The translations under genes and the position numbers were made by a program. From positions 1-6,843 of the forward strand of contig URTC01000092.1 of assembly GCA_900550765.1 (NCBI GenBank): a stretch of 6,843 bases of DNA. Direction: 5' to 3'. Source of the stretch: an uncultured Clostridia bacterium (GTDB lineage Bacteria; Bacillota; Clostridia; Christensenellales; QALW01). The notes below the pieces were generated by a model that saw nothing but the letters and a program-made list of their open reading frames with translations, did no database searches and was not told the DNA's origin. Of the stretch, positions 1 to 5,806 are shown in pieces (position 1 is the stretch's first letter; every line of letters begins with the position of its first letter).

Positions 1-22
1 GGGCACGGTTCAATCCGCCCGG

Positions 23-25
23 TCA
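23..25 (-). other. In-frame TGA replacing an invariant glycine codon of rpoB
   Basis: The minus strand reads CTT TCG GCA TTG TGA CCG GGC GGA TTG, that is L-S-A-L-stop-P-G-G-L. RpoB proteins have L-S-A-L-G-P-G-G-L here, so a single G-to-T change in a GGA codon (plus-strand base 25 being A instead of C) explains the stop completely. The frame on both sides is intact. The next residues in frame, PGGLNRA, are normal RpoB. This is either a sequencing or assembly error near a sequence end, or a real nonsense mutation that would be lethal in a single-copy rpoB. Confidence 0.9.
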
Positions 26-1603
26 CAATGCCGAAAGACGGCGTTTATGCGTCAGCTCAGCCAAAGGGTTGTTCTGATCCATAAACTGTGAGAGCTGTGA
101 GGAACCGAAAAACTCCCGGATCACCGCGCTCACAGGCCGGATGTTAATCAGCGTCGCAGGAGAAACATTATCCAGACTCTGGCTGGTCATCCGCTCCCGG
201 ATCACGCGCTCCATTCTGGAAAGGCCTACACGCAGCTGATTCTGCAGCAGCTCGCCCACACAGCGGACGCGGCGGGTGCCCAAATGATCGATATCGTCGA
301 CAGAGCCATGTCCCTGACAAAGCGCAATAATATAGTTGATGCTGGCCACAATGTCCGACATATACAGATGCTCCGGGGAGAGTTCCTCCCTATCCGCCAC
401 AAGGCGCGCCTTGATCTGTTCTTCCGTGGAGCACTCGGCCAGGATCTTCATCAGGGTATCATAGTGAACCATCTCCTTGATGCCCACCTCTTGCGGATCA
501 AACTGCAGATAAGCCTTTGGATCCACAAAACCATTGGACATAACCCGTACAGTGCTGGTCGTCTCTTCGCCGGCCTCATTCTTCAGTGTGACGGAGAGCA
601 ATACCGTCATAACACCGGCATTCTGAATTTCCTCCGCCTTTTCCCGGGTAATACGCTCACCTTTTTTAGCCAAAAGCTCACCGTCAGGCGAAATGATATC
701 CTCTGCGGTGATTTGGCCCTCAATTCTTGAAGCCAAGGCCAGCTTTTTATTAAATTTATAGCGTCCTACGCGGGCAAGATCATAATGGCGGCTTTCAAAA
801 AAACTGCTGTTGAGCTTATCCCGCATAATTTTTTCCTCGGCATTTTCCCCGGGGCGAATCCGCTTATACATCTCGATCAAGCCGTCGATCTCACGGGTAA
901 TGCCGGCTTGATGATCGTGTTCAATCGTGGCCTTGAGCACTTCGCTCTCCCCCAGCAGATCAATCAGCTGCTCGTCCGTACCATAGCCCAAAGCACGCAA
1001 AAGCGCCGTAATGCTGACCTTACGGCTGCGGTCTACCTTTACGGAAAACACATTGGTATTATCAATTTCAAACTCCATCCAGGCACCGCGGTTAGGGATC
1101 AGCGTAGCGGTATACTGGAATTTGCCCGCCTGCTTATCATCACTGAAATAACATCCGGGCGAACGCACAAGCTGGCTGGCAACAACACGCTCGGCACCAT
1201 TGATAATAAAGGTTCCGGTAGGCGTCATAAGAGGAAAATCCCCCATAAACACATCCTGCTCAAGAATCTCCCGCACGGTACCGTCTTCATTTTTCAAGGT
1301 AAGGCGTACGCGTACACGCATGGGCGCGGCATAAGTAACGTCTCTGTCCTTGCATTCTTCAATGGAATATTTGGGCTTATTCTCAAGGTAGCAATCCAAA
1401 AATTCCAGGCTCATAGCCCCTGAAAAATCATCGATCGGCGAAAAATCCCTTACAATTGGGCCAAGCTCTTCCTTAATGAATTTTTCGTAGGACTTTTTTT
1501 GGATCTCGATCAGGTCGGGCATTTCCAGCGCCGCATCGATTTCAGCAAACGATAATCTGTCCTCTTTTGCGGTCTCCGCTGCGTTAAGCACCTTATGAAG
1601 CAT
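23..1603 (-). CDS. rpoB: DNA-directed RNA polymerase beta subunit, N-terminal part, interrupted by an in-frame TGA and cut by the window edge
   Basis: This encodes the N-terminal 526 residues of RpoB, the catalytic beta subunit of RNA polymerase; clostridial homologues are about 1,200 residues or more. The protein begins MLHKVLNAAETAKEDRLSFA. Recognisable blocks are FIINGAERVV (132-141) and LVRSPGCYF (145-153) of the beta N-terminal region, and DHLGTRRVRCVGEL (439-452) before the fork region. Rifampicin cluster I covers 500-526 (SSQLSQFMDQNNPLAELTHK, then RRLSAL) and has wild-type D509, H519 and S524, equivalent to E. coli D516, H526 and S531, so a rifampicin-sensitive type is inferred. ATG at 1603 was chosen because it has a GGGAGAG ribosome binding site seven bases upstream and matches the usual RpoB N-terminus. 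The frame stays open to 1786, but that extension has no RpoB likeness and overlaps the promoter. Codon 527 is TGA where Gly is expected, and PGGLNRA follows in frame to base 1. Identity is certain; the stop is suspect. Confidence 0.97.
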   Translation of the reverse strand: MLHKVLNAAETAKEDRLSFAEIDAALEMPDLIEIQKKSYEKFIKEELGPIVRDFSPIDDFSGAMSLEFLDCYLENKPKYSIEECKDRDVTYAAPMRVRVRLTLKNEDGTVREILEQDVFMGDFPLMTPTGTFIINGAERVVASQLVRSPGCYFSDDKQAGKFQYTATLIPNRGAWMEFEIDNTNVFSVKVDRSRKVSITALLRALGYGTDEQLIDLLGESEVLKATIEHDHQAGITREIDGLIEMYKRIRPGENAEEKIMRDKLNSSFFESRHYDLARVGRYKFNKKLALASRIEGQITAEDIISPDGELLAKKGERITREKAEEIQNAGVMTVLLSVTLKNEAGEETTSTVRVMSNGFVDPKAYLQFDPQEVGIKEMVHYDTLMKILAECSTEEQIKARLVADREELSPEHLYMSDIVASINYIIALCQGHGSVDDIDHLGTRRVRCVGELLQNQLRVGLSRMERVIRERMTSQSLDNVSPATLINIRPVSAVIREFFGSSQLSQFMDQNNPLAELTHKRRLSAL

Positions 1604-1610
1604 ACTTTCA

Positions 1611-1617
1611 CTCTCCC
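1611..1617 (-). promoter_or_regulatory. Ribosome binding site of rpoB
   Basis: GGGAGAG on the minus strand lies seven bases before ATG 1603. It supports this start over the upstream in-frame ATG at 1639, which has no comparable purine-rich site and would add twelve residues unlike RpoB. Confidence 0.8.
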
Positions 1618-1757
1618 ATAGTTTAAAATGTGTGTACATCCGGTAACGTGCGCAAACGGAGAAAAAACTGTATTTTTCTGTTTTTTGGGCGCAAAATCCC
1701 TTACCCGAACCGTACGGTGCGCAATTTACCCCATAATATATTGTGATACAGTAGTCA

Positions 1758-1786
1758 AGTTTACCATAAGCCGGAAATCTTGTCAA
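1758..1786 (-). promoter_or_regulatory. Predicted sigma-A promoter for rpoB
   Basis: On the minus strand a perfect -35 box TTGACA (1786-1781) is followed by a 17-base spacer and a -10 box TAAACT (1763-1758, four of six consensus bases). Transcription would start near 1751, giving a leader of about 148 bases before rpoB. A second, weaker TTGACT (1758-1753) lies just downstream without a good partner. The promoter points to independent transcription of rpoB instead of readthrough from a ribosomal-protein operon. It is predicted from sequence only. Confidence 0.7.
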
Positions 1787-1898
1787 CTGCTAATCTCTAC
1801 TGCACTTTCAATAAAAATTCTGCGCTTTTTGTGTTTTTTCACATTTTTTCTGCCGCAGCAACCACCAGATTTTGTGTTCGCGTTATTTTTTTGCCAAA

Positions 1899-2255
1899 TC
1901 AAAATAAAATAAAATTTTTATACTGCGGTAAAAAAGCGATGCAGATTTCGACAGCATATAAAATAAGCTGCCTGCCACAATATTTTTCTGCGGCAGGCAG
2001 GAGCGCACGGAACATCCCCAGCAGAAACGCAAGCAGAAAAGCGATGCCGAAGCCCTTCAGAATACGGATAAAGGAAATCAGCACATCCCGAAGCAATTCT
2101 CCGGAGAAAAGCATGCGCAGAAAGCTGTCGAACACCTTTTGTGGTGTCGGCAGAAGGTAGGGACTAAAAACCTCTGCGCGGCAAAGCAGAAACCAAACCG
2201 CAAGCAGGATAAGGATGCCGAGAAACGGCGCAAATGCCGAATGTATTTTTTTCAT
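1899..2255 (-). pseudogene. Truncated ABC transporter permease (SsuC/TauC type), N-terminal remnant
   Basis: The 118-residue frame resembles the start of BPD-type inner-membrane permeases of the SsuC/TauC/nitrate-thiamine precursor class. A first membrane segment spans about residues 10-27, followed by the typical LLPTPQKVFDSF (34-45), FSGELLRDVLISFIRILKGF (50-69), and a second hydrophobic helix to about residue 86. Full-length relatives are about 250 residues with some six membrane helices and an EAA loop that docks the ATPase. Here homology fades near residue 90 and the rest (YCGRQLILY onward) looks like translated AT-rich noncoding DNA ending in TGA. No ATPase or substrate-binding gene is nearby. 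The start is supported by AGGAGT five bases upstream. No other frame down to 1604 carries the missing part, so this is a deletion remnant and not a simple frameshift. The substrate cannot be told. Confidence 0.72.
1958..2000 (-). terminator. Terminator-like hairpin at the tail of the permease remnant
   Basis: On the minus strand CTGCCTGCCGCAG (2000-1988) can pair with TTGTGGCAGGCAG (1980-1968) over 13 positions: nine perfect outer pairs, then one Watson-Crick C-G and one A-T among G-T wobbles. The loop is seven bases. The stem is followed by CTTATTTTAT (1967-1958), a moderately U-rich tract in the minus-strand RNA; the plus-strand side has no such tract. It lies inside the open frame of the permease remnant, near where homology to permeases is lost. 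It may be a real intrinsic terminator that ended up there by deletion, or a chance palindrome. Confidence 0.5.
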
Positions 2256-2260
2256 ATAAT

Positions 2261-2266
2261 ACTCCT
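2261..2266 (-). promoter_or_regulatory. Ribosome binding site of the permease remnant
   Basis: AGGAGT on the minus strand lies five bases before ATG 2255. It begins almost directly after the T-run of the upstream terminator, leaving no room for a promoter between terminator and start codon. Confidence 0.65.
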
Positions 2267-2267
2267 A

Positions 2268-2301
2268 TAAAAAATGAGTCTGCGCAAAAGCGCAGACTCA
2301 T
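2268..2301 (-). terminator. Strong intrinsic terminator after the SLH-protein gene
   Basis: On the minus strand ATGAGTCTGCGC (2301-2290) pairs perfectly with GCGCAGACTCAT (2285-2274) around a TTTT loop (2289-2286). The stem is followed by a run of T to 2269. The 12-base-pair stem and U-tract give the classical rho-independent form. It lies 90 bases past the SLH-protein stop codon and should end that transcript. The plus-strand reading has no downstream T-run. Confidence 0.9.
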
Positions 2302-2391
2302 AAAAAGGAAAATCCCTTTGCTTTTATGATTTTTGTCTGAACGCCTTTTCATGCAGGTGTTGCCCTTTATGGTCAGTACGTTTTGGCGAAA

Positions 2392-4383
2392 TTATTTATA
2401 TTCGCCGGAAATTTTTGTGATATTTCCGTTTTTATCCAGTGTGAGAACAAGGTCGAGCTTGTCACCGGATTCCAGCCAGTCAATCAGCTTCGTAAGTGTT
2501 TTTACGCCGGAAGCATTGGTGATGTTTACCTTGATGTTATCTGTATTATCCTCATCAAAATCATAGCTGAAGGTATTATTGCTGTATTTGCCTTCAATTT
2601 TGATATAATTCTTGCCAAGCTTGGAAAGCTCGCCCTTTGCCTGTGTTACCTTACCTGTGATTTTTGTAACCTCATCATTTTTAACGGTAGCGGAAACATT
2701 CATGGTCTTTTTGTCCTTATAGGCATTATAGAAATCTTCCCATGTTTTAATCTTATCGGAGCCGTCGGTAATGGAGATATCGACATCATCTACATCATCA
2801 ATATCATAGGTCTTGCTGCCAATTTTTACCGTACCGGTGTCCTTGCTTTCCTTATAGGTAACGCTTGCAACATTGCCGTCCGCATCATCCTTGCTGTCGC
2901 CGTCGGAGGTGGTTGCTGTAATTTTAGTAACGTAATCCTTTTTATTCAGTGTCAGTGTAACGGTAATGGTGCTATCCCCATCATCGTACAGATTATACAG
3001 ATCTTTGTAGTCTTTTGTTTTGCTGTCAATCTTTACGGTAACATCATCTGTATCATCGATGTAATATTTTGTGGTTTTATTTTTCAGCTGAATATAGCCT
3101 GTTTTGTCGGACTTATCATAATTCACCTTAGAAACCTTGCCCTTTATGGAATCACTGCTGCTGCTTTCCTTTGTGCTGCCTGTGATTTTTGTCAGATTTC
3201 CCTTGTTGTCAAGGGTAACCTCAACCTCAATGGTTGTTTTGTCATCCTCTGCCTTTGTGAATAGGTCGTACAATTCCTTCAGGCTATAGCTCTTTTTGTC
3301 GATACGGATATCTACATCGTCCTTGTCGGTAAAGGAGTAGGTGCTGTCCTTATCAATCGTGATAGAGCCTTCTTTATCCGTTTTATTATATCTCACCTTT
3401 GTCAGGCTGCCTTTGGTTTTCTTGGTTTCCTTATAGGTTGCCTCCAGCTTGGTGATGTGCAGGTTGCTGTCGAGCGTCAGGGTAACATCAATGGAGGTGC
3501 CTGCCTTATATAGCTTTACGACATCGCTCATGGTGGCAGAAGAACCGTTCAGTGTGATGGTTGTGCCGCCGGATGCCAGCATATAGTAAGCTGCGCTGTC
3601 CTTCAGATTGACATAGAAATTTGTCATGGTCGCAACCGTACCCTTCTGTGTGGAGGTGGTCGGGTTGGTGGGTGTTGTCGGAGTTGTGGGTGTGGTAGGT
3701 GTGGTTGCCTTTTCCAGTACACCGTACAGATTTGTGACCAGAACTGCGGTTTCTGTGCGGTTCAGTGTCTGCTTGGGGTTGAATTTATTGGAATCGTCCC
3801 CATTGACTACGCCTACCCTTTTCAGCAGGGCAACATAGGGCTTTGCTTCTGTGGAAATGCTGCTGTTGTCCTTGAAGGTAGTTGTGGTTTCGTTTGCTGT
3901 GTAGGAAGAAACCCCCTTTGTTAAGGCGCGCCCAAGGATGGTTGCTGCCTGTTCTCTTGTGGCAGGCAGATTAGAACCGTTTTTCATGAAGCCGCTCAGG
4001 TTAGAGGTAGCCAGAATCCCGTTTTCCAAGCAGTAGGAAACGGCAGGATATGCCCAGCTCTGGATGCCGTAAGCATTCATAATGGGAGTCCATTTCTGGG
4101 TTACGCTGTCATCCGCCTTTGCCTTGCCTGTCTGCATCAGCAGCTTATATGCCAGCTGGCAGGATTCGGACAGAGAAACAGAATCTCTGGGGCGGAAATA
4201 GGTTTTGCCGTTTCTGGTTTCCCCAACAACCAGACCCAAGCTTGCCGCTTTATTGATGGATGCTTCGGCACCCGCCCAAGGAGCCTGATTCATATCGGCA
4301 AAGGTTGCCGCATAAACAGAAAGCGGTTGACATGCCAGCATTGCCGCCAGAGCCAAGGCTACAGTATGTTTTGTCTTTTTCAT
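2392..4383 (-). CDS. Secreted SLH-domain surface protein with five tandem C-terminal repeats
   Basis: This 663-residue protein starts with a Sec signal peptide (KK near the N-terminus, hydrophobic 8-18, likely cleavage after SVYA at 25). Three S-layer homology modules follow at about 28-82, 99-154 and 170-223. Modules 2 and 3 carry TREQA and NRTETA, variants of the TRAE motif that in this family binds pyruvylated secondary cell-wall polymer; module 1 has a degenerate SLSES. A Thr-Pro linker (227-246) leads to five repeats of about 72-81 residues (247-318, 324-404, 414-491, 502-579, 583-662) that I cannot name. Their shared pattern is an opening G-x-hydrophobic segment, DD-V-D/T-I, L-Y-D/N-L, then a T-L-D-x-x-G-x-I-T-K-I end. 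They are rich in Asp, Lys and Thr, and look beta-rich. An outer cell-wall location is inferred; the role (adhesion, S-layer or structural) is unknown. The start has an AGGAGG site nine bases upstream and a promoter. Confidence 0.93.
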   Translation of the reverse strand: MKKTKHTVALALAAMLACQPLSVYAATFADMNQAPWAGAEASINKAASLGLVVGETRNGKTYFRPRDSVSLSESCQLAYKLLMQTGKAKADDSVTQKWTPIMNAYGIQSWAYPAVSYCLENGILATSNLSGFMKNGSNLPATREQAATILGRALTKGVSSYTANETTTTFKDNSSISTEAKPYVALLKRVGVVNGDDSNKFNPKQTLNRTETAVLVTNLYGVLEKATTPTTPTTPTTPTNPTTSTQKGTVATMTNFYVNLKDSAAYYMLASGGTTITLNGSSATMSDVVKLYKAGTSIDVTLTLDSNLHITKLEATYKETKKTKGSLTKVRYNKTDKEGSITIDKDSTYSFTDKDDVDIRIDKKSYSLKELYDLFTKAEDDKTTIEVEVTLDNKGNLTKITGSTKESSSSDSIKGKVSKVNYDKSDKTGYIQLKNKTTKYYIDDTDDVTVKIDSKTKDYKDLYNLYDDGDSTITVTLTLNKKDYVTKITATTSDGDSKDDADGNVASVTYKESKDTGTVKIGSKTYDIDDVDDVDISITDGSDKIKTWEDFYNAYKDKKTMNVSATVKNDEVTKITGKVTQAKGELSKLGKNYIKIEGKYSNNTFSYDFDEDNTDNIKVNITNASGVKTLTKLIDWLESGDKLDLVLTLDKNGNITKISGEYK
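2398..3645 (-). repeat. Five tandem protein-coding repeats in the SLH protein
   Basis: Approximate repeat boundaries on the minus strand are 3645-3430, 3414-3172, 3144-2911, 2880-2647 and 2637-2398. The units share a protein pattern but differ clearly in nucleotide sequence, so the duplication is old, not a recent DNA amplification. Repeats 2 to 4 are the most alike (DKDDVDIRID, DDTDDVTVKID, DDVDDVDISI). Repeat 1 lacks the acidic motif, and repeat 5 has NTDNIKVNIT in its place and LIDWLES where the others have LYDLF, LYNLY or FYNAY. Confidence 0.8.
3646..3705 (-). repeat. Thr-Thr-Pro low-complexity linker
   Basis: Residues 227-246 read TTP repeated four times and then TNPTTSTQ. The segment is built of ACN and CCN codons and gives a short G/T-rich plus-strand stretch. 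It joins the SLH modules to the repeats. Such linkers are flexible, often span the cell wall, and can be glycosylated; nothing here proves that. The short repeat unit could vary in number between strains. Confidence 0.85.
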
Positions 4384-4392
4384 AGAGAATAC

Positions 4393-4398
4393 CCTCCT
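4393..4398 (-). promoter_or_regulatory. Ribosome binding site of the SLH-protein gene
   Basis: A full-consensus AGGAGG on the minus strand lies nine bases before ATG 4383, in agreement with the signal-peptide start. Confidence 0.9.
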
Positions 4399-4419
4399 TT
4401 TCTTTTCATCAATAGTAAG

Positions 4420-4449
4420 ATTATAACAAATTTTTTTCTGCTATAGCAA
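4420..4449 (-). promoter_or_regulatory. Predicted sigma-A promoter for the SLH-protein gene
   Basis: On the minus strand TTGCTA (4449-4444, four of six) is followed by an 18-base A-rich spacer and a perfect TATAAT (4425-4420). Transcription would start near 4413, giving a leader of about 30 bases that contains the AGGAGG site. A second TATACT lies further upstream within TTGTATACTG, so tandem promoters are possible. Confidence 0.7.
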
Positions 4450-4567
4450 CAGTATACAACAAAATTACAGACTTTTGTAAAAATCAGTCAAATTTAAAAA
4501 ACTCTTAAGAATTTCGCTGTCTGCATACTTCAGAGGGGAAAAGCATAGAGTATCCATAAGAATATCT
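4450..4567. other. Divergent intergenic region between the SLH-protein and carboxypeptidase genes
   Basis: This AT-rich stretch must hold the plus-strand promoter of the carboxypeptidase gene, but I see no pair of -35 and -10 boxes good enough to name. TTGTAA near 4475 and CATACT near 4524 are partial matches with wrong spacing or poor partners. I also tested for sporulation-type (sigma-F or sigma-G) boxes and found only partial fits. No RNA structure or small gene was recognised. Confidence 0.4.
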
Positions 4568-4573
4568 GGGAGG
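4568..4573 (+). promoter_or_regulatory. Ribosome binding site of the carboxypeptidase gene
   Basis: GGGAGG followed by nine bases and ATG 4583. The ATG at 4575 within the spacer is out of frame. Confidence 0.8.
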
Positions 4574-4582
4574 AATGGGCGG

Positions 4583-5743
4583 ATGAAGAATTGGAAGGGA
4601 GTATTGGCGATACTGCTGATGTCTGTGCTATCGCTTGGGTTCGGCCTGCCTGCTTTTGCGGCGGAAACGGATGCATTGCAGCTGAAAAGTAAAAGTGCGG
4701 TGCTGATGGACGCAGGCACGGGAACAATTTTATATGAAAAAAACAGTCACGAGGCAATGCCGCCTGCCAGCGTGACAAAGGTGATGACATTATTGCCGAT
4801 TTACGAAGCGGAGGCGGCAGGACAGTTTGGATGGGAGGAAACGGTGCAGGTGAGCGAGCATGCGGCGAGTATGGGCGGATCGCAGGTTTTTTTGGAGCCG
4901 GGCGAAACGCAGACAGCCGCAGAGCTGACGAAATGTATTGCGATTGCATCTGCGAATGATGCGGCGGTTGCCATGGCGGAACGTCTTGCCGGAAGTGAAG
5001 AGACATTTGTTACTAAGATGAATAAAAAGGCGCAGGAGCTTGGGATGACGGCTACTACGTTTAAAAATTGTACCGGCCTGCCCGATGAGGGACATCTTTC
5101 AACGGCCAGAGATGTAGCGAAGATGTCCCGTGAGTTGTTAAAGCATAAGGATTATTTTACCTGGAGCACTACCTGGATGGATGAAATTCGCCATGAGAAG
5201 GATGGCCGCGTGACCGAGTTGGTGAATACCAATAAGCTGATTCGCTCCCTTGCCGGCTGTGACGGTTTAAAAACAGGCTCTACCAGTGAGGCCAAATTCT
5301 GCATCACAACGACGGCAAAGCGTGGGGATATGCGTCTGATTTCAGTAGTACTTGGAGGCTCTACCAGCGCACTGCGATTTGAGGATGCGGCAAAGCTGAT
5401 CAATTATGGCTTTGCGAATTTTGAGAACAGAAGCGTGGTTTCCGCCGGTGAACAGCTGGATATTAAAATTCCGCTGAACAAGGGAATAGAGAAAGAGATT
5501 GGGGTTACTGCTGCACAGGGCTTTTCCGTCTGTGTGGCCAATGATGGCAGCGAAGTTGTGGAAACACGAATAGAAGTACCGGAAAATATTGAGGCGCCGG
5601 TTGTCAGAGGGCAGGTCGTCGGCAGAATGATTATTACTTTGGATGGCACTGAAATCGCCAGCGTTGATCTTTTAGCTGATAACGATTATAAAAAGGCCGG
5701 ATTTATTGATCGAATCAAGGATATTATAACCTTTTGGAAATAA
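4583..5743 (+). CDS. Serine-type D-Ala-D-Ala carboxypeptidase (penicillin-binding protein, DacF/PBP5 family, peptidase S11)
   Basis: This 386-residue low-molecular-weight penicillin-binding protein is expected to remove the terminal D-Ala from peptidoglycan pentapeptides outside the membrane, limiting cross-linking. A signal peptide ends at about 26 (LPAFA/A). The three family active-site motifs are present: SVTK with nucleophile Ser63 and Lys66, SAN at 123-125, and KTG at 230-232. Conserved surrounding blocks include PPASVTKVMTL and the CTGLPDEGHLSTARDVAKMS segment starting at 163. A beta-rich PBP5-type C-terminal domain covers about 275-365. The final helix (GFIDRIKDIITFW) looks amphipathic and probably anchors the enzyme to the membrane. 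Length is normal. The gene is divergent from the SLH-protein gene and followed 63 bases later by lysA. DacF is a sporulation enzyme in Bacillus, but family membership alone does not separate it from vegetative paralogues, so no symbol is given. Confidence 0.95.
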   Translation: MKNWKGVLAILLMSVLSLGFGLPAFAAETDALQLKSKSAVLMDAGTGTILYEKNSHEAMPPASVTKVMTLLPIYEAEAAGQFGWEETVQVSEHAASMGGSQVFLEPGETQTAAELTKCIAIASANDAAVAMAERLAGSEETFVTKMNKKAQELGMTATTFKNCTGLPDEGHLSTARDVAKMSRELLKHKDYFTWSTTWMDEIRHEKDGRVTELVNTNKLIRSLAGCDGLKTGSTSEAKFCITTTAKRGDMRLISVVLGGSTSALRFEDAAKLINYGFANFENRSVVSAGEQLDIKIPLNKGIEKEIGVTAAQGFSVCVANDGSEVVETRIEVPENIEAPVVRGQVVGRMIITLDGTEIASVDLLADNDYKKAGFIDRIKDIITFWK

Positions 5744-5752
5744 AGGGTTTTA

Positions 5753-5781
5753 TTGACGAAATACTCTTTTTGTGATATCAT
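5753..5781 (+). promoter_or_regulatory. Predicted sigma-A promoter for lysA
   Basis: TTGACG (5753-5758, five of six) is followed by a 17-base spacer and TATCAT (5776-5781, five of six). The -35 box starts only ten bases after the carboxypeptidase stop codon. The start point near 5788 leaves a leader of about 19 bases, too short for a lysine riboswitch. lysA can therefore be transcribed on its own, with possible readthrough from the gene before it. Confidence 0.8.
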
Positions 5782-5791
5782 AGCAAAAAGC

Positions 5792-5798
5792 AAAGGAG
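5792..5798 (+). promoter_or_regulatory. Ribosome binding site of lysA
   Basis: AAAGGAG followed by eight bases and ATG 5807. This is the best site in the region and fixes the lysA start. Confidence 0.88.
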
Positions 5799-5806
5799 AA
5801 CACGCT

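Larger units (their letters stand above)
1604..1898 (-). other. Noncoding AT-rich region upstream of rpoB
   Basis: No credible gene is visible on either strand. The region holds the rpoB promoter and leader. Upstream of the -35 box there are A-runs on the minus strand at 1826-1830, 1834-1839, 1844-1849 and 1886-1892; the first three have centres about 8.5 and 10 bases apart, a pattern compatible with DNA curvature or an UP element. The leader contains three copies of TTGCGC (minus strand, ending at 1719, 1689 and 1650), a 10-base palindrome ACCGTACGGT, and a weak A/T-only hairpin (1662-1668 with 1680-1686). None matches a leader RNA I recognise. Confidence 0.5.

Noticed and set aside
23..25. 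UGA read as glycine (alternative genetic code as in Absconditabacteria or Gracilibacteria)
   Set aside because: The stop does sit at a glycine site, but about 1,900 other codons in rpoB, the SLH gene, the carboxypeptidase and lysA contain no in-frame TGA, and their glycines use GGN. The proteins are clostridial in character.
284..1423. Plus-strand open frames opposite rpoB
   Set aside because: These are antisense to certain rpoB coding sequence, with no recognisable protein features.
1604..1786. N-terminal extension of rpoB up to 1786
   Set aside because: The extra 61 residues have no RpoB likeness, overlap a strong promoter, and lack a ribosome binding site; ATG 1603 has one and gives the normal N-terminus.
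2383..3264. Long plus-strand open frame opposite the SLH-protein gene
   Set aside because: It lies entirely antisense to a well-supported gene, gives a low-complexity Ile/Cys/Val-rich translation, and has no homology or ribosome binding site. It is a by-product of the skewed codon use of the repeats.
2398..3705. CRISPR-like or mobile repeat array
   Set aside because: The repeats are in-frame protein modules with diverged DNA, not identical short repeats with unique spacers; no terminal inverted repeats or transposase are visible.
4324..4383. Lipoprotein signal (Cys18) in the SLH protein
   Set aside because: The residues before Cys18 (AMLA) do not fit a lipobox well, and a standard signal peptidase I site (SVYA/A) follows. 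SLH proteins are normally held by the cell-wall polymer.
4450..4567. Sporulation (sigma-F or sigma-G) promoter before the carboxypeptidase gene
   Set aside because: GCATA and CATACT-like words occur, but the partner boxes are missing or wrongly spaced.
5729..5752. Terminator between the carboxypeptidase gene and lysA
   Set aside because: CCTTT and AAAGG around the stop codon can form only a five-pair AT-rich stem, too weak to call although GTTTTATT follows.
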